From Akkermansiaceae bacterium (GTDB lineage Bacteria; Verrucomicrobiota; Verrucomicrobiia; Verrucomicrobiales; Akkermansiaceae): a stretch of 64,000 nt of DNA. Location: contig SUVN01000005.1 in NCBI GenBank assembly GCA_015061985.1, forward strand, positions 43,163-107,162. Reading direction: 5' to 3'. Both the position numbers and the translations under genes were made by a program. The notes beneath the pieces were generated by a model. It saw only the letters and a program-made list of their open reading frames with translations, was not told the DNA's origin and searched no databases. Every line of letters begins with the position of its first letter. Within the stretch, counting starts at the first letter, position 1. This document shows positions 9,709-19,108 of this stretch, piece after piece.

Positions 9709-10632
9709 TCAACCTCTCGGCTGGTTCAGAGAGACTTCTGCAATGCGGGTGCAGAGTTCTCCGTAGGAAATCCCGACCGCCGCAGCAGCTTTCGGGAAGA
9801 GTGAGGCTCCGGTCATGCCGGGGATGGTGTTGATTTCCAGAACATACGGCTTGCCATCATCAGTCAGCAGAACATCCACACGGCCGTACACCTCCACGTT
9901 CAGCGCGTTGTAGGCTGCAAGGGCCGCGGCCTGTACGTCCTTGGTCTCCTGTTCCGTGATGTCGGCGGGGCAGATGTAGTCCGACCCGACACCGCCGTAC
10001 ATGGAGGGGTACTTGTTGTTCATATCGTAGAAGCCGGAACGGGGGCAGATATGGATGACGGGCAGGGCAGTACCATTGAAAATGGCGACGGTCAGTTCCT
10101 TGCCGGCTATATATTCCTCCACCAGCAATTCTTTGCCGTATTTGCCGGCTTCAGCCACAGCTGCGGGCAGCTCCGCAGCATCCTTCACAATCTGGACTCC
10201 CACGGAGGACCCTTCGCACGGGGGCTTGATGACGCAGGGAACGGGGATGGTGGGCATCCGGTCTGCCGTGATGGTTTCGCTGAGCGGAGTGGGTACGCCG
10301 GCTGCAACAAATGCCTTCTTCGTCAGCACTTTGTCAAAGCAATTTCGGCTGGTGACGGAGCCGGCTCCGGTATAGGGAATTCCCAGTTCTTCCAGATAGG
10401 ATTGCAGCCCTCCATCCTCGCCGTAGGTGCCGTGGATGATGTTGTAGCAGAGTTCTGTGCCCTCAGGAATGGCCGGGCGTTCTACGTCAACGATAACCGG
10501 GGTAACGTTGGTGAATCCTTCTCCGCGCAGGGCTTCCAGCACACCTTTGCCGGAGGCGATGGAAACGTCGCGCTCAGAACCCGGGCCACCCATCAGCAGG
10601 GCAATCTTTGTGTCTTTGGTAAGTTCTTTCAT
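9709..10632 (-). CDS. ddl: D-alanine--D-alanine ligase
   Basis: IALLMGGPGSERDVSIASGKGV, CVIKPPCEGSSVGVQIV, VLEINTIPGMTGASLFPKAAAAVGISY. Start placed at MKELTKDTK (10632), not at the ORF-track start. Confidence 0.93.
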   Translation of the reverse strand: MKELTKDTKIALLMGGPGSERDVSIASGKGVLEALRGEGFTNVTPVIVDVERPAIPEGTELCYNIIHGTYGEDGGLQSYLEELGIPYTGAGSVTSRNCFDKVLTKKAFVAAGVPTPLSETITADRMPTIPVPCVIKPPCEGSSVGVQIVKDAAELPAAVAEAGKYGKELLVEEYIAGKELTVAIFNGTALPVIHICPRSGFYDMNNKYPSMYGGVGSDYICPADITEQETKDVQAAALAAYNALNVEVYGRVDVLLTDDGKPYVLEINTIPGMTGASLFPKAAAAVGISYGELCTRIAEVSLNQPRG

Positions 10633-10651
10633 ATAGATGTTATGTTGAAAA

Positions 10652-12952
10652 TCAGAATTCGGTATCGCGGTCACCGATGACCTGCACCTCGGTGCGGAGG
10701 GTAATGCCGCGTTCATTCCGGGCTTTGGCGCGGATGGCATCAATCAGTTCCGTTACATCCGTTGCCAGAGCCTTACCGGTATTCACGATGAAGTTGGCAT
10801 GAACCGGGGAGACCTGAGCCCCGCCGATGGAGAAACCTTTGAGCCCCAGCTCATCAATGAGCTTGCCGGCGGGGATGGTGTCGGGGTTCTTGAAGGTGCA
10901 TCCGGCGCTGGGTTCAATGGGCTGGGTCGTCTTGCGGCGGTTGCGGAACTCAACCATCGTTGCTTCGATGTCTTTCTTGTCGGCAGGGGTCCCGGCAAAG
11001 GTGGCCTGCATGACCATATTGTGGCGGAACTCCGGTATGCAGCGGTAACTGGGAGTTGCCATGCTGTCGCGGTCAAACTCAACCTGCTCGCCGTCTTCAT
11101 CCAGAGCAACAGCGGATTGGAATACCTGCCACATATCGCCGCCCAGACAGCCGGCATTCATGCGCAGGCTGCCGCCCACGCACCCGGGAATGCCGTCCAT
11201 CCACTCAAATCCGGAGAGCCCGTTGGCTGCGGCAAATGCGGCCAGCTTCTTGAGACGCACGCCCGCGCCGGCCACGATGTTGTTTCCTTGCAGCTCAATC
11301 TTGTCGAATTCTCCGCCGTTAGGGTGAATGACAGCACCGCGAATGCCACCGTTGCGGACGATGAGGTTGGAGCCGCGCCCGATGATATGCACGGGAAGGT
11401 TACGGTCTTTGAAGAAGTTGACTACGGCCTGCATATCTGCAAAGCTTGAGGGCTCTATCCAGTACTGTGCTTCACCGCCCACACCCATGGTGGTGTGCTT
11501 GCTCATGGGTTCATAGAGGCGGCAGGGGATATTTTTTCCGCATTCCTGCTGCATCTCTGCCAGCACGCGCAAATCCTGCGCAATCTTTGTGCCTGCTTCG
11601 TGTACATTGCCGGCACCCAGAGTCAGGAAGAGGTCACCGGGACGCAGTTGGTTGCCGACGACGTGATGAGCCAGCGACAGATTGGGAAGGAATGTAGCAT
11701 CGGCCGGGCCGTGTTCCTTGACCGCGTCCACAATGGTCTGGCCGGAAATGCCGGGAATGGGTGTTTCGCTGGCCGGGTAAACATCTGCCACAAACAGCTT
11801 GTCCACATTCTGCAGAACGCGGCCGAAGTCGTCGCGCAGCAGCTGCGTGCGGGTATAGCGGTGCGGTTGGAACAGAATCACCAGACGCCCGGGTTTCAGA
11901 CTTTGCGCGGTCTGCACGGTGGCCCCGATTTCTGTCGGATGGTGGCCATAGTCGTCCACGATGCGGTAATCCCGGGATAAATATTTTGTTTCAAAGCGGC
12001 GGCGAGCTCCTGCAAAGCTGACCAGCCCGCGGGCGATGCTGGCAAAGTCGCAGCCCATTTCAAGCGCGGCCGCTGTTGCTGCCAACGAGTTGAGGACGTT
12101 GTGACGACCGGGAATGCCCAGCTCCACGCGCCCCAGGGGTGTGCCGTGATGGTTGATGGTGTAGAGAGTACGGCCTCGTTTAACGGTCACATCCGTGGCG
12201 GTATAATCGGCATCCTGCCAGCCGTAGGAGATGGAGTTGGGGTACTGGGAGCAGACATCGCGCGCACCGTCATCGCTCTTGCAGTAGAAAATGGTGCCGC
12301 GGGTCTGGCGGCAGAGCCGGTGGAACACTTCCTTGATGTGGTCCAAATCACGGTAGAAGTCCAGGTGTTCGGCCTCGATGTTAAGGATGATGCTGTGTTC
12401 CGGGAGGTAATTTACAAGCGTGCCGTCGCTTTCGTCACCCTCGGCAATCAGGTATTCGCTCTCGGTGTTCCAGTGGGCGTTGGCTCCGAGAACGGGGATT
12501 TCCGCACCCACATAGTGGCAGGGGCGCATACGGCCCTCGCGCAGCAGATGGGCGGTCAGAGAGGATGTGGTGGTCTTGCCGTGTGTGCCGGCCACAACGA
12601 CGCCTTTCTTGTTGTTGAGAATGGCGGCCAGACATTCGGCACGGCGCAGGCAGAGGCAGCCGTTCTGACGGGCGGCATGCAGAGCCACGTTTTCTTCACG
12701 GATGGCAGAGGAATAGATGACCACCTCCGCATCGCTGACGGCGGCGGCACTATGAGGACAGGAGAATACGAGCCCGGCCTGTTGCAGACGCTCGGTTTCC
12801 GTGCTGGTCACACGGTCACAACCGCTGACGCGATGCCCCATTTCCAGCAGCATGCGGGCAAGTCCGCTCATGCCGGAACCGGCTACGCCGATAAGATGAA
12901 TGCGAACGGGATGCTCCCGATCCAGAAGACGTTTACGTAACTGATCAATCAT
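10652..12952 (-). CDS. murC-murB: Fused UDP-N-acetylmuramate--L-alanine ligase (MurC) / UDP-N-acetylenolpyruvoylglucosamine reductase (MurB)
   Basis: N-terminal MurC (HLIGVAGSGMSGLARMLLEMGHRVSGCD; VAGTHGKTTTSSL) continuous with C-terminal MurB (TTMGVGGEAQYWIEP, IIGRGSNLIVRNGGIRGAVI, GIPGCVGGSLRMNAG, SAGCTFKNP). Confidence 0.93.
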   Translation of the reverse strand: MIDQLRKRLLDREHPVRIHLIGVAGSGMSGLARMLLEMGHRVSGCDRVTSTETERLQQAGLVFSCPHSAAAVSDAEVVIYSSAIREENVALHAARQNGCLCLRRAECLAAILNNKKGVVVAGTHGKTTTSSLTAHLLREGRMRPCHYVGAEIPVLGANAHWNTESEYLIAEGDESDGTLVNYLPEHSIILNIEAEHLDFYRDLDHIKEVFHRLCRQTRGTIFYCKSDDGARDVCSQYPNSISYGWQDADYTATDVTVKRGRTLYTINHHGTPLGRVELGIPGRHNVLNSLAATAAALEMGCDFASIARGLVSFAGARRRFETKYLSRDYRIVDDYGHHPTEIGATVQTAQSLKPGRLVILFQPHRYTRTQLLRDDFGRVLQNVDKLFVADVYPASETPIPGISGQTIVDAVKEHGPADATFLPNLSLAHHVVGNQLRPGDLFLTLGAGNVHEAGTKIAQDLRVLAEMQQECGKNIPCRLYEPMSKHTTMGVGGEAQYWIEPSSFADMQAVVNFFKDRNLPVHIIGRGSNLIVRNGGIRGAVIHPNGGEFDKIELQGNNIVAGAGVRLKKLAAFAAANGLSGFEWMDGIPGCVGGSLRMNAGCLGGDMWQVFQSAVALDEDGEQVEFDRDSMATPSYRCIPEFRHNMVMQATFAGTPADKKDIEATMVEFRNRRKTTQPIEPSAGCTFKNPDTIPAGKLIDELGLKGFSIGGAQVSPVHANFIVNTGKALATDVTELIDAIRAKARNERGITLRTEVQVIGDRDTEF

Positions 12953-13088
12953 AAGTGCGCGCTTGTAGATGTGCGCGCTATTATATACTAAAATCGGTTA
13001 CAAGCAAGGCTAATGTGAAAGAGAGTTATGCGCGGGTAGTATACCGACACACAGGAAATGTCGATGGAATATGATTCATGCTATCTCA

Positions 13089-14300
13089 TTATGAGCCTGT
13101 TAGCGTGGGTGTTTCCGGCTCCTTCATCCTCCTTGCCAGAAAACCGGCGGCCACCACGGCCAGTCCTCCGATGAGGAATACAGCCTGCGGGCCGCCCGTC
13201 AGCTCCCAGATGACACCGCCCACGATACCATAGCCGATGGAGGCAACGTGGTTGATGGCAATACCCGTGTAGATGCACGGCGTAATCTCCTGCTTACGGT
13301 CGCCGCAGATGCGGGCAATGTAGGTGGTTCGCGCCATACCCATGGCGAAGAGCAGGTTGTCCAGAACAAAGCAGGTGCCCACAACCCCGACGGCCCAGCC
13401 CAAAGGCAGCAATCCCGGAGCAAAGGCATATGCCAGACACAGGACGGAAAGCGCCACGCTGTCGAATATCGTGACTCTGCGCTCGCCGAAACGCTTGATG
13501 CTCCAGCCGATGAGTGGCTGAGTAAACAGCCCGATGATACCGGCAATGAGCAGAATGAAGCCGATACCGGACGGTTGTTGCCCCAGCGTGCTGACCATCA
13601 GCCAGTAGCCGAACGTAAGGTAAAGCTGCTTTCGGATGCCGTGCAGGATTTCAAGCCCGTAATAGACGCTGTACTCTCGGCGGATGATGAAGCTTTCTTT
13701 CCAGGAGCGTCGGGCAGGGAATTGTGTGCCGCGTACGCAGCACAGCAAAGCCGCAGCCAGCAACATCATAATTCCCATGACAGCGTAATCCACAGAGAAA
13801 TCATTGTTGATTTTCCACTTGATGCCTATGTAGAGCGCCCCGGTCAGGGTGGCAGCCGTTCCCAGTGCCCGCATTTGCCCCAGCCGCAGACTGCGGTTTT
13901 CCGGGCGAGCTGTGTGCATGACGATGGAGTCAATGGTGCCGATGAGTATGTGAGCTCCAAGGCTGGCAGTAATAATCCACAGACTCAGTGTCAGCAGTCC
14001 GCAGTCGGCTTCCAGCTGCATGAATCCGAATGCCCCGACAGCCGCCAGAATGCATGCCAGAATGGTCAGCTTAATCTCATCCAGAAAGAAAAGGGCGCAG
14101 ATGACTACAAAGCAGAGAATCCCCGGCAGCTCGCGCGGAAGCTCCAGAAAGCCGCGCTGCCCGGCATCCAACCCCTGAACATCTCTCAGATAGTTGCTGA
14201 AGAGTAAGTCCCAGATACCGTGTCCCAGCTGTGCCAGAAAGATGGCTGCCAGCAACAGAACCATGACCTTGCGGATGCGGGGGGATTTGTCAGTGCTCAT
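13089..14300 (-). CDS. Major facilitator superfamily transporter
   Basis: About 12 hydrophobic segments and MFS-like N-terminus (QLGHGIWDLLFSNYLRDVQGLDAGQRGFLELPRELPGILCFVVICALFFL). Confidence 0.7.
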   Translation of the reverse strand: MSTDKSPRIRKVMVLLLAAIFLAQLGHGIWDLLFSNYLRDVQGLDAGQRGFLELPRELPGILCFVVICALFFLDEIKLTILACILAAVGAFGFMQLEADCGLLTLSLWIITASLGAHILIGTIDSIVMHTARPENRSLRLGQMRALGTAATLTGALYIGIKWKINNDFSVDYAVMGIMMLLAAALLCCVRGTQFPARRSWKESFIIRREYSVYYGLEILHGIRKQLYLTFGYWLMVSTLGQQPSGIGFILLIAGIIGLFTQPLIGWSIKRFGERRVTIFDSVALSVLCLAYAFAPGLLPLGWAVGVVGTCFVLDNLLFAMGMARTTYIARICGDRKQEITPCIYTGIAINHVASIGYGIVGGVIWELTGGPQAVFLIGGLAVVAAGFLARRMKEPETPTLTGS

Positions 14301-14386
14301 GAATGCCTACCATATCACAGCTTGTTCCCTGGTTCAATGCTGTATTCTGTGTGTGTTGTTTATTTGCGGATATGATGGGTGCGTAT

Positions 14387-14538
14387 AGTATTTTTAATGC
14401 GATGTACAGCAAAAAAAACGATTTTATAGACTGCTAGACACATAGAACGAAAAAAACAGGCAAAAAAAAAACAAACAAACGTTATTGCATAAAGATTACA
14501 AATATTAGTGTTTTAAAAAGCATCGCATTAAAAATGCT
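14387..14538. repeat. Inverted-repeat pair (18 nt, 1 mismatch) enclosing 116 nt upstream of an acyltransferase gene
   Basis: Left AGTATTTTTAATGCGATG (14387-14404), right CATCGCATTAAAAATGCT (14521-14538); read directly on both strands. Confidence 0.9.
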
Positions 14539-14554
14539 GTATAGTACCCGAGAC

Positions 14555-15562
14555 ATGGAAAATACGGGGGCGAAAAGAAATGAATGGATTGAATCGGTGC
14601 GTGTATTGGCTATGTTGCTGATAATTATGTTTCATATGCGTTCATCAGACCTGCCTGTTGCAGATGAGCATTGCATTTCATCAATAATACTATCGTTCAT
14701 GTTTCAACCTGCAGCATCCCTTTTTGTCTTTTTCTTCCTTGCCGGTTATTTCACGCGAAAAAACATGGCTGTCAAGAAATGGATGATGCGACTTGTGGCG
14801 CTGCTTGTTCCTTATTTTATATGGAATGGACTTTATTCATTCGGGCTCAATGACGAAGTAACATGGGGAAGAGTATTTGGTATTGGTTCCGGTTCTTTCA
14901 TATGTGCTGATTACCCGTTGTGGTTTGTTTTAGCAATTATATACATGACTGCTTTTTGGCCAATATGGCGATTTTCTCCGGAAATTGCTGCTGTTGTATG
15001 TCTCGTTATGTCCTTATATGGTAACAGCTGGCATTGCGAACTTCTGACACATTTGCCTATGCCTATTCCTACTGATTTTTTAGTTTTTCTTTGTGGTGTA
15101 TGTGCCGGGAGGTTTTCCTTAAATGTGTTGCAGAAGGTGTTTGTATATCTTTTTGTTCCTCTATTGTTTATTGTCATTATAGGTAAATATTATTATTCAT
15201 TACCATATTTGGCCATAGTTGCTGCTGCTTTATTTTTGTCCTTTATGGCATGTGTTTCAAGAGTATGCCCTTGCGTAGTCAGTTTTGCGGCAAAATATAG
15301 TCCAGCCGTTTTTTTGAGCTATGCTACCCATGCCGGCATAATCTATTTATTGGGTAAACTTTATCAAGCATATTTTACTCAGTATGCAATTTTGGTGCGT
15401 GAAATGTATATACCATTCACTTTTTTGATTTTTATGTTTAATGTATTTGCATTAAGGTTAATGTACAGACATATTCCTTGGATCCTTCCGTTTATTGCAC
15501 ATTCCGGGAAATTCTTTTGGCAGAGTAAACAAAATGCAACACGCGTTGTCGATTCCGTATAA
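14555..15562 (+). CDS. Acyltransferase 3 family membrane protein
   Basis: Polytopic; RNEWIESVRVLAMLLIIMFHMRSSDLP start and VFFFLAGYFTRKN are typical of the acyltransferase 3 (OafA-like) family. Confidence 0.75.
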   Translation: MENTGAKRNEWIESVRVLAMLLIIMFHMRSSDLPVADEHCISSIILSFMFQPAASLFVFFFLAGYFTRKNMAVKKWMMRLVALLVPYFIWNGLYSFGLNDEVTWGRVFGIGSGSFICADYPLWFVLAIIYMTAFWPIWRFSPEIAAVVCLVMSLYGNSWHCELLTHLPMPIPTDFLVFLCGVCAGRFSLNVLQKVFVYLFVPLLFIVIIGKYYYSLPYLAIVAAALFLSFMACVSRVCPCVVSFAAKYSPAVFLSYATHAGIIYLLGKLYQAYFTQYAILVREMYIPFTFLIFMFNVFALRLMYRHIPWILPFIAHSGKFFWQSKQNATRVVDSV

Positions 15563-15868
15563 CTGATAAAAGTTCTTCGAAATTATTTTATTTTCTTTCA
15601 GTTGAAAATACAGATCTATCACACGGTTTCCTGGGGCTTTGGTTTTGCTTTTCACAAGTGCAGAAAACGCTCAAAGGTATTTGCTTCGCTTTTTTAATCA
15701 CTTTTGTCAGAATTTTGCTTGACATTCCTTAACAAAGGAGTATCCTGTGCGTCCACCCTTACTTTCGCTGGTCTGGGTGAGACAAACCCGGCGGGTGACA
15801 ATACACCGCGCACCGACGTCGGAAGAACTCCAAACAAAACTCAATTTCCAATACATAGAATCATTATC

Positions 15869-16423
15869 ATGACTCCGTATTCTCTCAAAGTGACCAAGCG
15901 TGAAGCTGTCGGCACCGGCAAGCTGAACGCTCTTCGTGCTCAGAACATCATTCCCTGCGTTATCTACGGCTGCGCCGTGGAGGGCAATGTGAACGTGCAG
16001 GCTACGGCCGCTGACGTGCGCACGCTGCTCAACGCTGCTCCTTCCGACAATGTTCTGGTGAATCTGGATCTGGACGGCACAACGATGCTGGCTCTGGTGA
16101 AGGACGTGCAGCGCAACTTCCTTACGGACGCTGTTTCTCACATCGATTTCTGCGCCGTGACTCCCGATACGGTGGTGAAGACCCGCGTTCCCGTCAAGCT
16201 TACGGGTACTCCCGTTGGTCTGGCCATGGGTGGTGTGGTGCACCAGATTGTGCACTCCATGCCGGTCAAGTGCGCTGTGAAGGATATCCCCGCCGCCATC
16301 GTGGCTGATATCTCCGGCGTGAAGTATCAGGAATCCCTGCGTCTGAGCCAGGTGGAGATGCCCGCCAACGTTGCCACGCCGTTTAACGGCACGGTGGTGC
16401 TGGCTTCTGTCATCAAGCCCTGA
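15869..16423 (+). CDS. rplY: 50S ribosomal protein L25 / Ctc family
   Basis: MTPYSLKVTKREAVGTGKLNALRAQNIIPCVIYGCAVEGNVNVQ ... HIDFCAVTPDTVVKTRVPVKLTGTPVGLAMGGVV. Start placed at 15869. Confidence 0.88.
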   Translation: MTPYSLKVTKREAVGTGKLNALRAQNIIPCVIYGCAVEGNVNVQATAADVRTLLNAAPSDNVLVNLDLDGTTMLALVKDVQRNFLTDAVSHIDFCAVTPDTVVKTRVPVKLTGTPVGLAMGGVVHQIVHSMPVKCAVKDIPAAIVADISGVKYQESLRLSQVEMPANVATPFNGTVVLASVIKP

Positions 16424-16447
16424 TTCGACCGAAAATATCTCTTTTTC

Positions 16448-16477
16448 AACCGCATCCCGAGTAATCGGGGTGCGGTT
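16448..16477 (+). terminator. Rho-independent terminator after the L25 gene
   Basis: Stem AACCGCATCCCGA / TCGGGGTGCGGTT (one G-U pair) with 4-nt loop, followed by T-rich sequence. Confidence 0.8.
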
Positions 16478-16596
16478 TTGCCTTTTGTTCTGTGTTGTTC
16501 TCTATGAGCCTTATCCCCAGTATATAAAAGTTAGCAGCGATGCTGCATTTTACGGCTTGCCAATTTCAGAAAATGAGGTATAATGTCCGGGCGAAT

Positions 16597-17565
16597 ATGA
16601 GGAAATTGGTGTACATGGCCGGCGTTGCGTCTCTGGCGCTGGGGTCATACTCTCCGGCGACCGAGGGGGCGTTGCTGGTGGATGGCGCTGCCGTGGCCAC
16701 GCCTGCCGATACAGAGCGAGTCGGGCAGGAGTTCCTCAAAACGACCTCGGACATGTGGTTTCTTCTGTCCGGCATTGGTAATAAGGAGGAAGCAGATAGC
16801 GCTGCTCCTCGCTTTCTGGAGCTGGTTCAGCGTGTCGCAGAGCTGGACGAATTGCTCAGCCGTCTGCCCATGGTTCCCGATGCCGTCGACGAGGAGCCGG
16901 AAGATTCTGATGAGGTGCATGTGGTGGGTATGATGGACGGCGTTCACCTGCGCATTCTGGAGGCATTCGAGGATTTGAATGCTGAGTTTCTGGGGCTTTG
17001 TCGGGTGCGTTGCTATGGTTCGGAGCGACTTCGCGTGGCTTTTCGTCAGGCGGTGGCTTCCGGCATGTTCAGTGAGGACGATGTGGATTTGCTGAAAACT
17101 CCTCCCGCTCCGCTGGATGAGGAAGAGACCCGCATCGAGCTCGTGAGGCTCAAGCGTCTGCATACCCCGGACAAGGCGTTGCTGGAGACGCTGGAGCTGG
17201 TGCAGGATGCTCCGACCGCGAGAGAGGCCGCCGAGCGATTGACGGAACTGACCGAGCGGCTTCAGGCGCTGCTGCCGGAGAGCTATATCATGAATCGCTC
17301 TTTTGCTGATGCCTCCGATGCTGCCGTGCGTGAGGCAACGGAGCCGCTGGAGCCGATACTGTGGGGAATTCGCAGCGAAATAGTGCGCATTGCAGGGATT
17401 CCCGGATATAACACAGAGCCTTTCGATAGTTTTTCAGACGCTCTCGATTCCATGTTCGAGAGCCTTGGCGAAACCCATAGTTTCTGCTTTGAGAATGTAT
17501 TTGATGCCTCATTCCGTTCGGATTTGGATGAGGCAGCACGTGCCAACATGACATCTTCCCATTAA
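16597..17565 (+). CDS. Secreted protein of unknown function
   Basis: Signal-like MRKLVYMAGVASLALGSYSPATEGA; helical acidic body; no family recognised. Confidence 0.55.
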   Translation: MRKLVYMAGVASLALGSYSPATEGALLVDGAAVATPADTERVGQEFLKTTSDMWFLLSGIGNKEEADSAAPRFLELVQRVAELDELLSRLPMVPDAVDEEPEDSDEVHVVGMMDGVHLRILEAFEDLNAEFLGLCRVRCYGSERLRVAFRQAVASGMFSEDDVDLLKTPPAPLDEEETRIELVRLKRLHTPDKALLETLELVQDAPTAREAAERLTELTERLQALLPESYIMNRSFADASDAAVREATEPLEPILWGIRSEIVRIAGIPGYNTEPFDSFSDALDSMFESLGETHSFCFENVFDASFRSDLDEAARANMTSSH

Positions 17566-17588
17566 AATCGTATTCTGTATCATTCATC

Positions 17589-19061
17589 ATGCCTGTTTCT
17601 GATTATCTCGTTACCATCGGCCTGGAGGTTCACTGCCAGATTAAGACAGAGACCAAAATGTTCTGCTCCTGCAAGGCCGGATTCGGCTATGAGCCGAACA
17701 CGAACGTGTGCCCCACCTGTTTGGGGATGCCCGGTGCTCTGCCGGTGCTGAATGAATTTGCCATCGAGCGCACGGTACTCACGGGCATGATGCTGGGTTG
17801 CAGCACCCCGCCTGTTTCCAAGTGGGATCGCAAGAATTATTTCTATGCCGACATGCCCAAGAACTACCAGACCAGTCAGCTGGATTTGCCGCTTTGTATC
17901 GGTGGTGAGGTTCCTCTGTATGCCTGGGCATACCCGGCTAATTCAAAGGAAGCTGCCGGGGCAGAGGGGGCTGTGGTGCGCAAGGTGAAGCTTGACCACA
18001 TCCACCTGGAGGAAGATGCCGCCAAGCTGACCCACTACGGCAATTACTCTCTGGTCGACTACAACCGTGGTGGCACCCCGCTCATGGAGATTGTTTCCGC
18101 CCCGGATTTGACCAGCCCGGATGAAACCTATGCTTATCTGAAGAGCCTGCAACAGATTCTCATCTGCGGCGGTATTTCCGATGCCGATATGGAAAAGGGG
18201 CAGATGCGCTGTGATGTGAACGTCTCGCTGCGACCCAAAGGTCAGAAAGAACTGGGTGCCAAGATAGAGATGAAGAATATCAACTCCATGTCCGCCGCCC
18301 GTCGTGCGTTGATATACGAGATTGCCCGTCAGGCAGATGAGCTTGACCGCGGCATTGCTCAGGTGCAGTCCACCCGCCGCTGGGATGATGATATGGGCGA
18401 GAGCATTGTCATGCGCACCAAGGAGAATGCTCACGATTACCGCTATCACACCTGCCCGGACCTCATCCCCGTGCAGACGGCACCCATTGTGGAGAAGGTG
18501 AAGAGCGAGATGCCGGAGCTGCCGGATGCTTTGCATGCCCGTCTGGTGGCGGAGTACGGGCTGCCTGTGGCGGATGCCAACACGCTGGTGGGGGATGTGG
18601 CGCTGTGCCGATACTTCGAGGCTGCTGCCGCTGCGTCGAAAGCTCCCCGCAAGGTGGCTAACTGGATTATCAACAACCTGTCTGCTACCCTTTCTGCCCG
18701 CGAGATTTCCATAGCCGACTGCCCGCTCAGCCCGCAGACGCTGGCGGCTCTGGTCGGCATTATTGAGGAAGGCATCGTTTCCACCAATCAGGCTAAGGAA
18801 GTGCAGGAAGTGCTGTGGGAGAATCCCGGGATGGATGCCACGGCCGCTGCCGCCTCGCTCGGTTACAAAAAGACCGATACGGGCGCTCTGGATGAGCTGG
18901 TAGACAAGGTGATAGCTGAGAATCAGGATGTTGTGGAGCGCGTGAAAGCCGGCAATCTCAAGCTGCTCAATGCGCTCACCGGCATGGTGATGAAAGCCAG
19001 CAATCCGAAGCCCAACCCGAAGATGGTGACGGAGATTCTGACCGCCAAGCTCGGCCTGTAA
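17589..19061 (+). CDS. gatB: Aspartyl/glutamyl-tRNA(Asn/Gln) amidotransferase subunit B
   Basis: VTIGLEVHCQIKTETKMFCSC, CPTCLGMPGALPVLN, RMRCDVNVSLRPKG-like segment, C-terminal GatB/YqeY tail. Confidence 0.95.
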   Translation: MPVSDYLVTIGLEVHCQIKTETKMFCSCKAGFGYEPNTNVCPTCLGMPGALPVLNEFAIERTVLTGMMLGCSTPPVSKWDRKNYFYADMPKNYQTSQLDLPLCIGGEVPLYAWAYPANSKEAAGAEGAVVRKVKLDHIHLEEDAAKLTHYGNYSLVDYNRGGTPLMEIVSAPDLTSPDETYAYLKSLQQILICGGISDADMEKGQMRCDVNVSLRPKGQKELGAKIEMKNINSMSAARRALIYEIARQADELDRGIAQVQSTRRWDDDMGESIVMRTKENAHDYRYHTCPDLIPVQTAPIVEKVKSEMPELPDALHARLVAEYGLPVADANTLVGDVALCRYFEAAAAASKAPRKVANWIINNLSATLSAREISIADCPLSPQTLAALVGIIEEGIVSTNQAKEVQEVLWENPGMDATAAAASLGYKKTDTGALDELVDKVIAENQDVVERVKAGNLKLLNALTGMVMKASNPKPNPKMVTEILTAKLGL

Positions 19062-19108
19062 GCCACTCGCCACCCATGCGGAGCAGGGGGCGCACTTCCG
19101 TGTCCCAC

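Noticed and set aside
17943-19073. 376-aa minus-strand ORF
   Set aside because: Antisense to gatB, shadow frame.
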